Positions 1 through 8,624 are shown, counted from the stretch's first letter. The stretch: 35,893 nucleotides of DNA from Betaproteobacteria bacterium (GCA_025361165.1 JANYAU010000060.1:1-35893); one strand, 5' to 3'. Notes: a model not told the origin generated them from the sequence alone. Made by a program: numbers and translations.

Positions 1-1941
1 GATGGTGGCGAGGCTGCCCGGCTGGCAGGTTGCCGGGTTGTTGCAGGTATAGCCCATGCTCACCGAGGTCGTCGAACTGATGATTGCCGGTGTGCACACT
101 GCCGGGTTGGTGGTCGAGGCCTGCAGCGCGCGCAAATACAAGGCATTCGCCGCAGTGGCGATGCCGGAAACCTGGGCAGGGATGGTATAGCTGCTGCCGG
201 TAGCGGTGTTGGAGAAGATGAAACCTGCTGTCGATGCGGTAAAGACGCAGTTGTTGTTGGCTGGCGCGTTGTTGCCGAAATTGCAGGTGGTTGGATTGGT
301 CGGCGTGGGCGTGGCAGTAGCAACGCCAAACGTCACGGTGCCTGCCGTCGCGACTTGCACATTCTTGACCACGCTGCTGCTGCCAGCAGGGATGATAAAG
401 CCCGATCCGGCAGCCCAGTTCACCGTGGGTGGCGGGCCTGATGCGCCCAGTGTGCCGGACACACCTGCTGTATAGGGCGTCGCGCATGTAACGTCCTGGC
501 AAGCAACCACGGTCAGTGTGCTGGCGGCGCAGGTTAGCCCGCTACCGCTGGATTGGATAATTAAATGGTCGGGGCCGCACGAGACCGGGGCTCGCGTGCT
601 GCCATCGGCGTTTTTTCCGGCGAGCTGATTGGTGTAGATCGTGCTAATTTCTGTCGGCGTGAGCGGGTTGAGATAAATGCTCATCTCATCTAAGGGCGCT
701 CCGAAACCCTGTGCCGCCGCGGTATTCACGCTGTCATAGGAGGTTCCCAGGTAGGTGAGTGTTCCCTTGGTTTTATTACCGAAAATGGTGTCCACCAGAC
801 TCCCATCTATATAAAGCAGCGTATCGTTGCCTCTTCCAACCACCGTCATGTAATGCCAGCCAACACTCAGCGTATTGAATTTAAACGTACCCGGCGTGGT
901 TGCCGACAAGGTATACACACCCCATTGCAAACCGTTGTTAGCGTCTAAATAAAGCAAATCGCTGCCGCCCGCGACCGAGCCGATGACGTGATATTGTTGA
1001 GCAGATATCAGTGGCAATTGAAACCACACGCTCAGAGCCCATTCTCCCGGAATAGAAATAGACGTCTGCGCATAAGTCGCATAGGTATTGAAGTTCCCAT
1101 AGCGCTGCACCACGCCAGGTGTCGCCGTGTTCAGCCCGTTTTTTGCAGTGGCGTTATAGGTTCCTGTGGAATCGATCACTTCAGCGCCGACGCCGGTATA
1201 AGCGCATTCGTCAAAATGATAGTCCGCAAGTAAGGTTGCGGCTGGTCTAAGCGCAAGCAATTGCCCGATATTGACGGCGGATTTATTGGCTATCGCAATC
1301 TTCGTGCCGCTCGCCCCGGGTGCCGCTTGCACGACATCCGTTGCGCTGGCCGACGTTCCCGGCAAGGCGTTGGAACTTACCTCAAACCTTTTCGTCATTC
1401 CCGCTGGCGGAGTAAACGTGGCTTGTGCGGTCGCCAAGCCAAAAAATCCTACTAACATCGCGTTGCTGGCAGTGGTGGTTACCGAGGGCGCCGTGACGTT
1501 GGTCGACGCGCCATTGGCTTGTCCAGCAAACACATTAATGGGTTCGTAAGTATTCACCCCACGATACGCAACGATACCGCCGCTGATTTTTTGCGACGAG
1601 CTCAGTGTCCAGGTAAAACTTGCGCCGAGATCGGCCGCCACCACGAATTTATAATACAAGCCCTGTAACACGGCGATTGTACTGTTGGTACGGATGATTA
1701 GCGTCCATCCAGCGGGGGGGGTCACTGTCACGCCAGTGCCGCCGATCGCCGCGACTTGACCGATCATTAAATCCCCGACTTGGATCGTCGCCGGGGCAGC
1801 TAATACAAACGTGGAAGAAGTTGAGTTTGGAGCGCTACTGGTGGTGTCGACGAAAGTAATCGCGGCGCGTGATTGTCCCGACGCGCACACGCAAAATATA
1901 AGCATGCCGATTAGCGCCAAATGTCTTAGTTTGTGCAACAT
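1..1941 (-). CDS. mshQ: MshQ-like secreted LamG protein, partial (3' end outside window)
   Basis: An open frame of 647 codons without a stop runs off the left edge. The ATG ending at 1941 follows a G-rich Shine-Dalgarno (AGGGGGG, about 5 nt away); an in-frame ATG 8 codons upstream lacks one. Residues 1-26 form a signal peptide (hydrophobic LALIGMLIFCVCA, then SRA). Residues 27-232 are a Ser/Thr/Ala-rich beta-type module (VGDLMIGQVAA, PPAGWT, AYRGVN). Residues 238-440 look like a LamG/concanavalin-like domain (ADYHFDE, GWHYMTVVG, YIDGSLV). From 455 the CGPDHL and SGSGLTC motifs and paired cysteines match the central part of MshQ-like proteins. It is last in the pilus locus, 138 bp after mshP. 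Probable role: large surface or tip adhesin of the pilus (inference). The C-terminal portion is not in the window. Confidence 0.82.
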   Translation of the reverse strand, partial: MLHKLRHLALIGMLIFCVCASGQSRAAITFVDTTSSAPNSTSSTFVLAAPATIQVGDLMIGQVAAIGGTGVTVTPPAGWTLIIRTNSTIAVLQGLYYKFVVAADLGASFTWTLSSSQKISGGIVAYRGVNTYEPINVFAGQANGASTNVTAPSVTTTASNAMLVGFFGLATAQATFTPPAGMTKRFEVSSNALPGTSASATDVVQAAPGASGTKIAIANKSAVNIGQLLALRPAATLLADYHFDECAYTGVGAEVIDSTGTYNATAKNGLNTATPGVVQRYGNFNTYATYAQTSISIPGEWALSVWFQLPLISAQQYHVIGSVAGGSDLLYLDANNGLQWGVYTLSATTPGTFKFNTLSVGWHYMTVVGRGNDTLLYIDGSLVDTIFGNKTKGTLTYLGTSYDSVNTAAAQGFGAPLDEMSIYLNPLTPTEISTIYTNQLAGKNADGSTRAPVSCGPDHLIIQSSGSGLTCAASTLTVVACQDVTCATPYTAGVSGTLGASGPPPTVNWAAGSGFIIPAGSSSVVKNVQVATAGTVTFGVATATPTPTNPTTCNFGNNAPANNNCVFTASTAGFIFSNTATGSSYTIPAQVSGIATAANALYLRALQASTTNPAVCTPAIISSTTSVSMGYTCNNPATCQPGSLATI

Positions 1942-2079
1942 CGCGCACCCCCCTAAATTATTCATCATGACAATCTGCTTTAGGCTTTCCACTGCTCGAT
2001 ATCCTTGCCGAAAAGCGGATACGATGCACGTCACTAGTCCACGTAATCGCTTGATATATGGTGCGCAAGGCATACCCCG

Positions 2080-2556
2080 CTAGCACGCAGCTCCGCCGGC
2101 GGTGCACAGTGCGACCCGCGCTGAAAGTTGGCGCGTCACATAATCCGGGGTGTTCACCACTCCGTAGACTGCGGTCGAATTGAGTATCGATACGACCACG
2201 GTATTCGCACCTACGGTATTCGCACCTTCGCTATGGATGGTCGAACTACACGTCACTACCGTGGTAAATCCAGCCAGCGGCGTGCCCGCAAATGTCATCG
2301 TATAACTCGCTGCCGCCGCAGGGCAACTAAAGCCCGGCACCCTCAAGGTCTCATACGCGCCCCATTCGATTCCGGCGCGCGCTGCCTGATATGCCCGCGC
2401 GCTTTGAATATCCATCGCCACCGTGCTGTGCTGGGCGGTTGAAAAGGTCACCATGGATGCGCCGAGCCCCGCCAAGATCACCAAAATAAAAATCGCCGTG
2501 ACCAGGCTAAAGCCGCCTTGCCGGTTTTGCATTGCGCGTTTTGGCTTAGGGGACAT
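2080..2556 (-). CDS. mshP: MSHA biogenesis protein MshP-like
   Basis: About 158 residues. After a short basic leader comes GGFSLVTAIFILVILAGLGASMV, a class III-like signal and hydrophobic helix, with the family's FSLVTAIF form instead of the usual FTLIE; there is no Glu at mature position 5, as is typical of MshP/PilX-like minor pilins. The C-terminal half is Ser/Thr-rich with cysteines (CSST, CTAGGAAC). It overlaps the end of mshO. Candidate ATGs end at 2565, 2556 and 2532; a GAGG lies 3 nt before the first and 12 nt before the second, so the start is uncertain. A 15-bp in-frame tandem duplication sits near residue 115 (GANTVGANTV). Role: minor pilin-like component of pilus assembly, by family and position. 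Confidence 0.8.
   Translation of the reverse strand: MSPKPKRAMQNRQGGFSLVTAIFILVILAGLGASMVTFSTAQHSTVAMDIQSARAYQAARAGIEWGAYETLRVPGFSCPAAAASYTMTFAGTPLAGFTTVVTCSSTIHSEGANTVGANTVVVSILNSTAVYGVVNTPDYVTRQLSARVALCTAGGAAC
2198..2227. repeat. 15-bp perfect tandem duplication inside mshP
   Basis: ACGGTATTCGCACCT occurs twice back to back. The period is a multiple of three, so the reading frame is kept and five residues (GANTV type) are duplicated. Confidence 0.9.
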
Positions 2557-3427
2557 TGTTGACATGCACCTCGAGGTAAAGCTGCGCCGACTCACCGGAC
2601 TCGGTAATCGTCAAGGTTAAAGCCACCACACCGCTACGCGCGGTAACCCCCGGGATGTAATCAAACGCGCAAGCCGATACGTTCGTCGCGGACAAAGCGC
2701 GGGTCGCACCGGAAGCAGCCAAGCTCGCCGCACTGAGCTGCGTCGGCGTAATAGAGTAGCCCCAATAGCGAGTCAAGGTCAGGTTTCCAGCGCTGGTATC
2801 GCATACATAACTCACCGGCCCGCTGATCACCTGAAAACGATTACCCGGTGATTCTAGGGGGAATTGTATCGGTGCGATCTGGATACGCTGCTCTCCACCC
2901 AACGCCCCCACTGGAAGGCCTGTAACTAAGCTACGATTGGGATTAGTGCTGGCATAAGCGTCGGCACCGGTAATCCCTGGCCCGAGGTTGTAAATTACGA
3001 TGCTGTCCGTGCCGGTGGTGATCGTTTGCCCAGTGAGTGGTGAAAGGACATCGAGCTGATCGAATTGCATGTCGGGTGCGGAAAAACTCAGCGGATCAGC
3101 AGTAGAAGTGGGATCGGTATCAATGCGGTAACGTCCGCCGATCTTAGTTGGCAAAAACTCTATCGATGACGTCGTGGTGGTACTGGTAACCCGCACGCTA
3201 TTCGGCAACGCCAAGCGTATATCACGCGCCATACGCCGCAGCGCGGCATCGGCAATGTCGGTCATTTCCGCACGCCGCGCCGCGTCCACATAGCCTTGTA
3301 CCGGCAAGCGGATGAACACCGCTACCGCACCCGCGATGATGCCGGTAATGACGATCACCACAATCATTTCTATCAGCGTGAAACCCGCGGACGCCTTGGC
3401 GCTACGCCGAACCATTTTAGTATCCAT
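2546..3427 (-). CDS. mshO: MSHA minor pilin MshO-like
   Basis: 293 residues. The type III signal SAGFTLIEMIVVIVITGIIAG has the prepilin peptidase site after G15 and Glu at mature position 5. The helix continues into DAARRAEMTDIADAALRRMARDIRLALPNS, the RRMARDIR segment typical of MshO/PilW-like minor pilins. The globular part is long and beta-rich (about 230 residues) and ends in a strand-rich LTLTITESGESAQLYLEVHV. The start overlaps the end of mshD by 11 nt; the ATG four codons downstream is an alternative. Expected role: minor pilin at the priming or tip complex, processed by a prepilin peptidase encoded elsewhere. Confidence 0.86.
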   Translation of the reverse strand: MDTKMVRRSAKASAGFTLIEMIVVIVITGIIAGAVAVFIRLPVQGYVDAARRAEMTDIADAALRRMARDIRLALPNSVRVTSTTTTSSIEFLPTKIGGRYRIDTDPTSTADPLSFSAPDMQFDQLDVLSPLTGQTITTGTDSIVIYNLGPGITGADAYASTNPNRSLVTGLPVGALGGEQRIQIAPIQFPLESPGNRFQVISGPVSYVCDTSAGNLTLTRYWGYSITPTQLSAASLAASGATRALSATNVSACAFDYIPGVTARSGVVALTLTITESGESAQLYLEVHVNNVP

Positions 3428-3971
3428 AAGCGGTGCGGTACCCGCTTAGCGCGACCGAAACCCCGTCCGGGCCTTGCACCGTCACGGTAATGATTTTGGC
3501 GTTATTCGAGGCCGCGCTGATGAGGTTGCTCGCCGGCCCGAGGTCGGCAGAAACCACCGTCACGGACACCACGTTGTAGCCGGACAGGCCGGGTATCACC
3601 CCACTGCTATCGATAGGAGAAATGCCAGTAGTAGTAGTAAAGCCGTTGTAATCGCCAATATCGTCGAAAAATGGACGATTCGCCTGAGTTGGGGCTACTG
3701 CGGCACTCGTCGTGGTGAAATTCTCCAGCGATATTTCCTCCAGCAGCGATTCCGCGACAGCGATGGTTTGTTTGCGAATTAGTGGGTCGGCGCTGTGTTT
3801 GGTGGTGAAATTCATCACCGACAACACGCCCGCCAGCGCGACGCTCACGATGACGATGAAAACAATCGCCTCCACCAGACTAAACCCACGTTCCGCGTTC
3901 GCGGCAGCGCGGTTTCGGGCGTCGGCTTTGGTCACAGACCGATAACCGGAAACGGCATTATTTATGCACAT
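3417..3971 (-). CDS. mshD: MSHA minor pilin MshD-like
   Basis: 184 residues from the ATG ending at 3971, which has GGAG 7 nt upstream; a longer frame to 4007 has no such site. The signal is ERGFSLVEAIVFIVIVSVALAG, with Glu at mature position 5, preceded by an unusually long basic leader of about 29 residues. It is followed by SADPLIRKQTIAVAESLLEEI, the hallmark of MshD-type pilins. The start lies inside the last codons of mshC (14-nt overlap), suggesting translational coupling. It is a minor pilin of the MSHA assembly. Confidence 0.86.
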   Translation of the reverse strand: MCINNAVSGYRSVTKADARNRAAANAERGFSLVEAIVFIVIVSVALAGVLSVMNFTTKHSADPLIRKQTIAVAESLLEEISLENFTTTSAAVAPTQANRPFFDDIGDYNGFTTTTGISPIDSSGVIPGLSGYNVVSVTVVSADLGPASNLISAASNNAKIITVTVQGPDGVSVALSGYRTAYGY

Positions 3972-4410
3972 ACCCCGTCTCCTGTTCCACCACGATTTGA
4001 CGCACAACCGTATCGCCCGTCACCGTCAGCGTTTGCATTGCATTGGGGGTAGGCTGGCCCAGGCTATTAAAGTTAAACCCCGAGCCCGTTAAACCGATGC
4101 CAGAAGGCGCAGTGACGACAAACGCGGCATTATTGTCCGCCGGGCTCGTCACCGGAATTGTGCACGCTGCGTCATAACACAAGGCCACTTTGTTCGCGCT
4201 GGGTACTACATACACGTTGGTATGCTGCGCTTGCGCGACTTTTTGTCCGTAGCGAATAGTGCTGATCGCCGCCTCGTGAAAACGCGACGCATCGAAACCG
4301 GCTTGCGCAAAAAAACGTGGCGCTGCAATGAGCGCCACGATGCCGACGATTACGATGACGACAATGAGTTCAATCAGGGTGAAGCCGCTCTTATCCTTCC
4401 GGTCTCTCAT
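3958..4410 (-). CDS. mshC: MSHA pilin MshC-like
   Basis: 150 residues from the ATG ending at 4410 (GAGG 8 nt upstream); the frame could extend to 4443 but without a ribosome site. MRDRKDKSGFTLIELIVV gives a classic short type III leader and a perfect FTLIE. The text continues VIVGIVALIAAPRFFAQAGFDASRFHEAAISTIRYGQKVAQAQ, the usual MshC region. Two cysteines (CYDAAC) may form a small disulfide loop. It lies between mshA and mshD. Likely a minor pilin rather than the main subunit, because the better ribosome site and promoter sit before the gene at 4473-4928. Confidence 0.86.
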   Translation of the reverse strand: MRDRKDKSGFTLIELIVVIVIVGIVALIAAPRFFAQAGFDASRFHEAAISTIRYGQKVAQAQHTNVYVVPSANKVALCYDAACTIPVTSPADNNAAFVVTAPSGIGLTGSGFNFNSLGQPTPNAMQTLTVTGDTVVRQIVVEQETGYVHK

Positions 4411-4472
4411 ATGCAGAGCCTCGCTGTGCGATACCGCCACCATAATGACGGTACCGCAAAAACAGCCCTTAT

Positions 4473-4928
4473 CTAACAGCCGCCGGGTGTAAGAACGGTA
4501 CCTACCGTTGGAGCGCTACCGCTCGAAGCAGAAGAGGTATAGGTAAAAGAACAAGTACTATGGCCGCCATCAGATGCGATAGTCAGAACCGAACCCGCTG
4601 CCGCGCCACCCCCCGTAATCGAATAGTCTGTGGGAGAAAGTTGCGCAGATGCACCGATGCCTAATGCATCCGCAGTGGGGTAACCATTTACCAGGTTGAT
4701 CGTCGCGCCATCCATTAATACGGTTATCCCGGACGACCCCCCGACCAACCACTGGGCATGGGCTAAGGCACTGGCTGACTGTACGGATCCACGCGCGCCA
4801 TTCACCTTTGCCAAACGCGCACTCGAATCCACACTAATAAACCGTGGCAATGCCGTTGCCGCCAAAATACCCAAAATCACAATCACTACAATCAATTCAA
4901 TCATGGTAAAACCGCGTTGGTTTCGCAT
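4473..4928 (-). CDS. mshA: MSHA major pilin MshA/MshB-like
   Basis: 151 residues from the ATG ending at 4928, chosen because AGGAG sits exactly 7 nt upstream; an ATG five codons earlier overlaps that AGGAG. MRNQRGFTMIELIVV is a very short leader with cleavage after G6 and Glu at mature position 5. The helix is followed by LPRFISVDSSARLAKVNGARGSVQSASALAHAQWL, the conserved MshA-type region. Two cysteines near the C-terminus (STCSF and the terminal C) would close the D-loop. It is first after a 130-bp gap carrying a sigma-54 promoter and a hairpin leader, as expected for a highly regulated major subunit. MshA versus MshB cannot be settled without comparison. Confidence 0.87.
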   Translation of the reverse strand: MRNQRGFTMIELIVVIVILGILAATALPRFISVDSSARLAKVNGARGSVQSASALAHAQWLVGGSSGITVLMDGATINLVNGYPTADALGIGASAQLSPTDYSITGGGAAAGSVLTIASDGGHSTCSFTYTSSASSGSAPTVGTVLTPGGC

Positions 4929-4974
4929 TTCGTATCTCCTCATATAAATCTAGATCATTTAAAAATCTGCCCAA

Positions 4975-5022
4975 CAGGCTGGTGAAAGCGCGCTGCCTCG
5001 CAAACGCCCTTTCAACAACCTG
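4975..5022 (-). other. Stem-loop in the mshA leader, attenuator candidate
   Basis: Arms at 5009-5022 and 4975-4988 pair at 13 of 14 positions (CAGGTTGTTGAAAG with CTTTCACCAGCCTG, one mismatch, one G-T). The loop is GC-rich. On the transcript it is followed 9 nt later by a run of five U. It lies fully within the leader predicted from the sigma-54 start near 5034. It could be a terminator of the upstream pilus genes, a transcript stabiliser, or an attenuator. Confidence 0.55.
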
Positions 5023-5044
5023 CTAAACCCTTTCCGCATAACAC

Positions 5045-5060
5045 AGCAATAAGCATGCCA
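5045..5060 (-). promoter_or_regulatory. Sigma-54 (-24/-12) promoter for mshA
   Basis: On the minus strand the sequence is TGGCATG CTTA TTGCT against the consensus TGGCACG N4 TTGCW, with GG and GC separated by exactly 10 nt and one mismatch. The predicted start is near 5034, giving a leader of about 106 nt. Sigma-54 control of a major pilin gene is known for pilA in Pseudomonas; here it is inferred from the motif alone. Confidence 0.65.
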
Positions 5061-5078
5061 TTACGCATGTGTATTGCG

Positions 5079-5657
5079 TCAGAACCATTGATACGGTTCT
5101 GCCAAGGCCAGGATTACGCCATTGATCTCTTTCTCATCGGCGGAACCCTGGTTTACTTGAGCTTCGCGGCTATACACTAGCCGCACTTTATAGCGCACTT
5201 CCTTACGTCCCGCCTTGTCCGGCGTAAAATGGCTACCGCGCGCCACGACATAAACCAATTCCTTATCTTTCAAGTCGAAATACCAATCGCCCTTGGGTAC
5301 CTCGCCCGGTTTGGGGTTAAAACGCACGCCCACATAATTCGATGGCTGTTCTGCCAGCCAATCCATCGGATTGTCCTCGGCGAGCAGCGGCAAATCGCGC
5401 GTCTTGCCTTTGAGTAACTTGTCGGCGATTTGAAAATGCAGCGCGCTGCGCAAAGTGCCTGCCATTTGCTCCATCGCCGCCCTTTCCGCCGCCTCTTGAT
5501 AAAACAAAATCCGATCCAGCAAAACTGCGGCCAGGGTGCTGATGATGATGATCACCACTACCAGCTCAAGCAGCGTAAACCCCTGTGCACGCCTCAACAT
5601 CGTTCTCATGCGCTGCTTCGGCCAACGGAGTTTGATAGGGACCCCGCCGTTCGTCAT
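5079..5657 (-). CDS. Type IV pseudopilin in the MshF position
   Basis: About 192 residues from the ATG ending at 5657, which overlaps the mshG stop as ATGA; an internal ATG at 5609 is an alternative that gives a shorter leader. AQGFTLLELVVVIIIISTLAAVLLDRILFYQEAAERAAMEQ is a prepilin signal with Glu at mature position 5 and a long N-terminal helix. The C-terminal half (DWLAEQPSNYVGV, GDWYFDLKDKELVYVV) is a compact globular domain. The position between mshG and mshA is that of mshF in Vibrio, but sequence identity with MshF cannot be shown here. Probably a minor pilin of the same machine. Confidence 0.78.
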   Translation of the reverse strand: MTNGGVPIKLRWPKQRMRTMLRRAQGFTLLELVVVIIIISTLAAVLLDRILFYQEAAERAAMEQMAGTLRSALHFQIADKLLKGKTRDLPLLAEDNPMDWLAEQPSNYVGVRFNPKPGEVPKGDWYFDLKDKELVYVVARGSHFTPDKAGRKEVRYKVRLVYSREAQVNQGSADEKEINGVILALAEPYQWF

Positions 5658-6883
5658 TTGTGCAGCGCCACTTGGCCCAAATCCCATATCGGCAAGAACA
5701 CCCCTAGCGCCAGCACCAGCACCATACCGCCGATGGCGACAATCAAAATCGGTTCAATCTGCGCGGATAGATTTTTTACCTGATACTCCACATCTTGGTC
5801 GTACATGCCGGCAATTTCTTCCATCAGCTCGTCTATGGCGCCGGTTTCTTCGCCTACCGCCACCATTTGCAACACCACCGGCGTAAACACGCCGGCAGTC
5901 ATCGCGGTGCGCAAAATCGTTTCGCCGCGCTCAACGCCGTCGCGCATCTGCTCGATGCGCTGCGCAATATAATTGTTATCCACCACCTGCGCCACCACCG
6001 TGAGCCCCTGCACGATGGGTACACCACTTTTAATTGCCAGCGCCAGACTACGCGCAAAGCGCGCCAGCGTGGCTTTTTTCACGATGTCGCCTACCACCGG
6101 GATGTGCAACTTAAATTTGTCCCACTTGTATTTACCCGCCGGGGTTTGGATATAAAACCGGAAACCAATAATCGCCGCCACCGTCGCCGTGAGCAGCAAG
6201 GGCCAATAGTGCAGCATAAAATTCGACATGCCGATCAACATTCGGGTTAAGAACGGCAGTTCCGCCTTGAACCCGGCATAGACTTTGGCGAAAGCGGGAA
6301 TGACCCAGATGTTTATCACCACCATCGCCGCCACAATCGCGATAATCACGAATGTCGGGTAGCGTAGCGCGGCCTTGATTTGCTCGCGGGTGCGGCGCTC
6401 AAAATCCAAATGAAAGAACAGTTGCAGAAAAATTTCCTCCAGGCGGCCGGTTAACTCACCCACGCGCACCATGCTCACATAGAACGGCGAGAATACTTGA
6501 GCCTGCCGGCGCATCGCCACCGACAGTTCGCGCCCCGCATCCAGGCTGTCGCGCAAGTCTTGCAACAGCTTGGCGAACGTTTTATTGATGGTGGATTCTT
6601 GCAAGCCGGCCAGCGCACGCATAATCGGCACCCCGGCGCGCAACAGGGTGTGCATTTGGCGGCTGAACATCAGCACATCGATCGGCCCAATTTTTTTCTC
6701 CATCAGCTTCGCCAAGAAGCCGCCTCCGGCCAACTTCATGACCGCTGGCGCGAGACTGATTTCGATCGGCGTAATGCTGTTGTTAAAGAGCTGATCCGCC
6801 ACCGCGTTCGAACTGACGTTTTCTAAGGTGCCCTGCACCAATTCGCCACGCGGGTTGCGGCCTTTATAGGCGAAGACCGGCAC
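5654..6883 (-). CDS. mshG: Pilus inner-membrane platform protein MshG (GspF/PilC family)
   Basis: 409 residues, the family's usual length. The start is GTG, with GGAGGA 8 nt upstream, only 4 bp after the mshE stop. MPVFAYKGRNPRGELVQGTLE is the typical GspF N-terminus. Two repeated T2SSF domains occupy about 70-195 and 270-400 (FSRQMHTLLRAGVPIMRAL and FARSLALAIKSGVPIVQGL). Three membrane segments are visible near 170-195, 220-245 and 375-400. It is the inner-membrane platform on which the MshE ATPase acts to insert or extract pilins. Confidence 0.93.
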   Translation of the reverse strand: MPVFAYKGRNPRGELVQGTLENVSSNAVADQLFNNSITPIEISLAPAVMKLAGGGFLAKLMEKKIGPIDVLMFSRQMHTLLRAGVPIMRALAGLQESTINKTFAKLLQDLRDSLDAGRELSVAMRRQAQVFSPFYVSMVRVGELTGRLEEIFLQLFFHLDFERRTREQIKAALRYPTFVIIAIVAAMVVINIWVIPAFAKVYAGFKAELPFLTRMLIGMSNFMLHYWPLLLTATVAAIIGFRFYIQTPAGKYKWDKFKLHIPVVGDIVKKATLARFARSLALAIKSGVPIVQGLTVVAQVVDNNYIAQRIEQMRDGVERGETILRTAMTAGVFTPVVLQMVAVGEETGAIDELMEEIAGMYDQDVEYQVKNLSAQIEPILIVAIGGMVLVLALGVFLPIWDLGQVALHK

Positions 6884-6887
6884 GGCG

Positions 6888-8591
6888 CTAATCCTCCACC
6901 GTATTGCTCACGCGCATCGCTTCCGCCACAGTGGTCTTGCCGTTCGCAGCCAGCGCCACGGCGTGACGGCGCAGCGACCAGCCAGCCATTTGGCTCCGCG
7001 CGATTTTGATGAAGTGGTTGGGATCCTGGTGGTTCACTGCTTCGGCCAGCGGCGCGGTCATTTCCATCATTTCATACACGCCGACACGCCCCTGAAAGCC
7101 GGTGCCGTTGCAATGGGTACAACCGCGCCCATGCACGTACTGACGTTTTTTCGCCTCCTCCCCTATCTCCAGCGCAAGCCAGGTCAATTCGGAGGGCAAG
7201 GGCGTGTAGCCGGTGCTACAACTTTCGCACACCATGCGCACCAGGCGTTGCGCCAGCACCGCACGCACGGACATCGCCACCATGTAGGCCGGCACGCCCA
7301 TATCCAGCAAACGGATCGGCGTGCTGATCGCATCGTTGGTATGCAAAGTGGACAGCACCATATGGCCGGTAATGGCAGCGCGCATTGCAATCTGCGCGGT
7401 CTCTTGATCGCGCATTTCGCCGATCAGCATAATGTCCGGATCTTGGCGTAAAGCGGAACGCAATACGCGGGAAAAACTCAGCTCGATTTTTTCGTTCACC
7501 TGCACCTGGTTGATGCCGGGCAAGCGATATTCCACTGGGTCTTCGACGGTGATGATCTTGGTATCGACGGAATTTAGTTCCGACAACACCGAATACAGCG
7601 TGGTGGTTTTACCGCTGCCGGTCGGCCCAGTCACCAGCACCATGCCCTGCGGTTGCGTGAAAATCGCGCGGAAGCGTTTCAGCATTTCCGCGGGAAAACC
7701 CAGCCGGTCCAAACTCGGAATGCCGCCGCTTTGGGACAGCAAGCGCATGACCACCGATTCGCCATACTGCGTCGGCATGGTGGAAATCCGCACATCGATG
7801 GCTTGGTTTTTCAGTTTCACGTTGAAACGGCCGTCCTGCGGCAAACGTTTTTCCGATATATCCAAACCCGACATGAGCTTGAGCCGCAACGCCAGTGCCC
7901 CGGCGATTTTGGGGTCGGCCTCGGTCTGCATATGCAGCATGCCATCGATGCGAAAGCGAATCTGCACGCGGGTTTCCTGTGGCTCGATGTGGATATCCGA
8001 GGCACGAATCTGTACCGCATCTTCGAACACCGATTGCAATAACTTCACCACCGGCGCATCTTCGAGGCTCTGATTCTGCCCCAAAGCGCCGAAATCAACC
8101 GCGGTATCGCCTAACTCGGCTTCCAGTTCATGCGCCAAACCGGAAATTTCATCCGTGCGCCGGTACATGCGATCGATGGTGGCAAGCAGCAAGGTCTCGT
8201 TCACCACCGCCAGGTTGATATCGCGCTTCACAATGCGCGCGATTTCGTCATAAGCGAAAAGGTCGGTCGGATCCGCCATGCCCACCAGTACGCCCGTCCC
8301 TTTTTGCTCCATGACTAGAGCCCGGAAGCGCCGCGCTTGCGTTTCCGGCAACAAGCGCACGATTTCCGGCTTGAGGTTGTAGAACTTGAGGTTGATGAAG
8401 GGGATATTGAGCTGTTTGGCGATGGCTTCCGATATCTGTTCTTCGGTCACATAACCTTGCTCGACAAAGAATCGCCCGAGCTTGCGCCCGGTACGCTTCT
8501 GCTCCTCGAGTGCGAGCTTAAGCTGCTCTTCTGAAACGAGTTTTTGACCAACGAGGATCTCGCCCAGCCGGACTTTTTCAGGCCGCGCCAT
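6888..8591 (-). CDS. mshE: Pilus extension ATPase MshE with tandem MshEN c-di-GMP motifs
   Basis: 567 residues; the ATG has a GGGGGA ribosome site. Residues 8-31 and 38-60 are two copies of the MshEN pattern (RLGEILVGQKLVSEEQLKLAL and KLGRFFVEQGYVTEEQISEAI), known to bind cyclic di-GMP in Vibrio MshE. The ATPase core has Walker A GPTGSGKT at 322-329, Walker B LIGEMRD near 389-395 and the His box GHMVLSTLHTND at 409-420. Four cysteines (455, 458, 491, 494) form the zinc site of extension ATPases. It powers pilus extension in the cytoplasm. It is the first gene of the locus and divergent from trmL. Confidence 0.95.
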   Translation of the reverse strand: MARPEKVRLGEILVGQKLVSEEQLKLALEEQKRTGRKLGRFFVEQGYVTEEQISEAIAKQLNIPFINLKFYNLKPEIVRLLPETQARRFRALVMEQKGTGVLVGMADPTDLFAYDEIARIVKRDINLAVVNETLLLATIDRMYRRTDEISGLAHELEAELGDTAVDFGALGQNQSLEDAPVVKLLQSVFEDAVQIRASDIHIEPQETRVQIRFRIDGMLHMQTEADPKIAGALALRLKLMSGLDISEKRLPQDGRFNVKLKNQAIDVRISTMPTQYGESVVMRLLSQSGGIPSLDRLGFPAEMLKRFRAIFTQPQGMVLVTGPTGSGKTTTLYSVLSELNSVDTKIITVEDPVEYRLPGINQVQVNEKIELSFSRVLRSALRQDPDIMLIGEMRDQETAQIAMRAAITGHMVLSTLHTNDAISTPIRLLDMGVPAYMVAMSVRAVLAQRLVRMVCESCSTGYTPLPSELTWLALEIGEEAKKRQYVHGRGCTHCNGTGFQGRVGVYEMMEMTAPLAEAVNHQDPNHFIKIARSQMAGWSLRRHAVALAANGKTTVAEAMRVSNTVED

Positions 8592-8624
8592 TTATCCCCC
8601 ACGTCATGTTTAAGTACAACTTCA

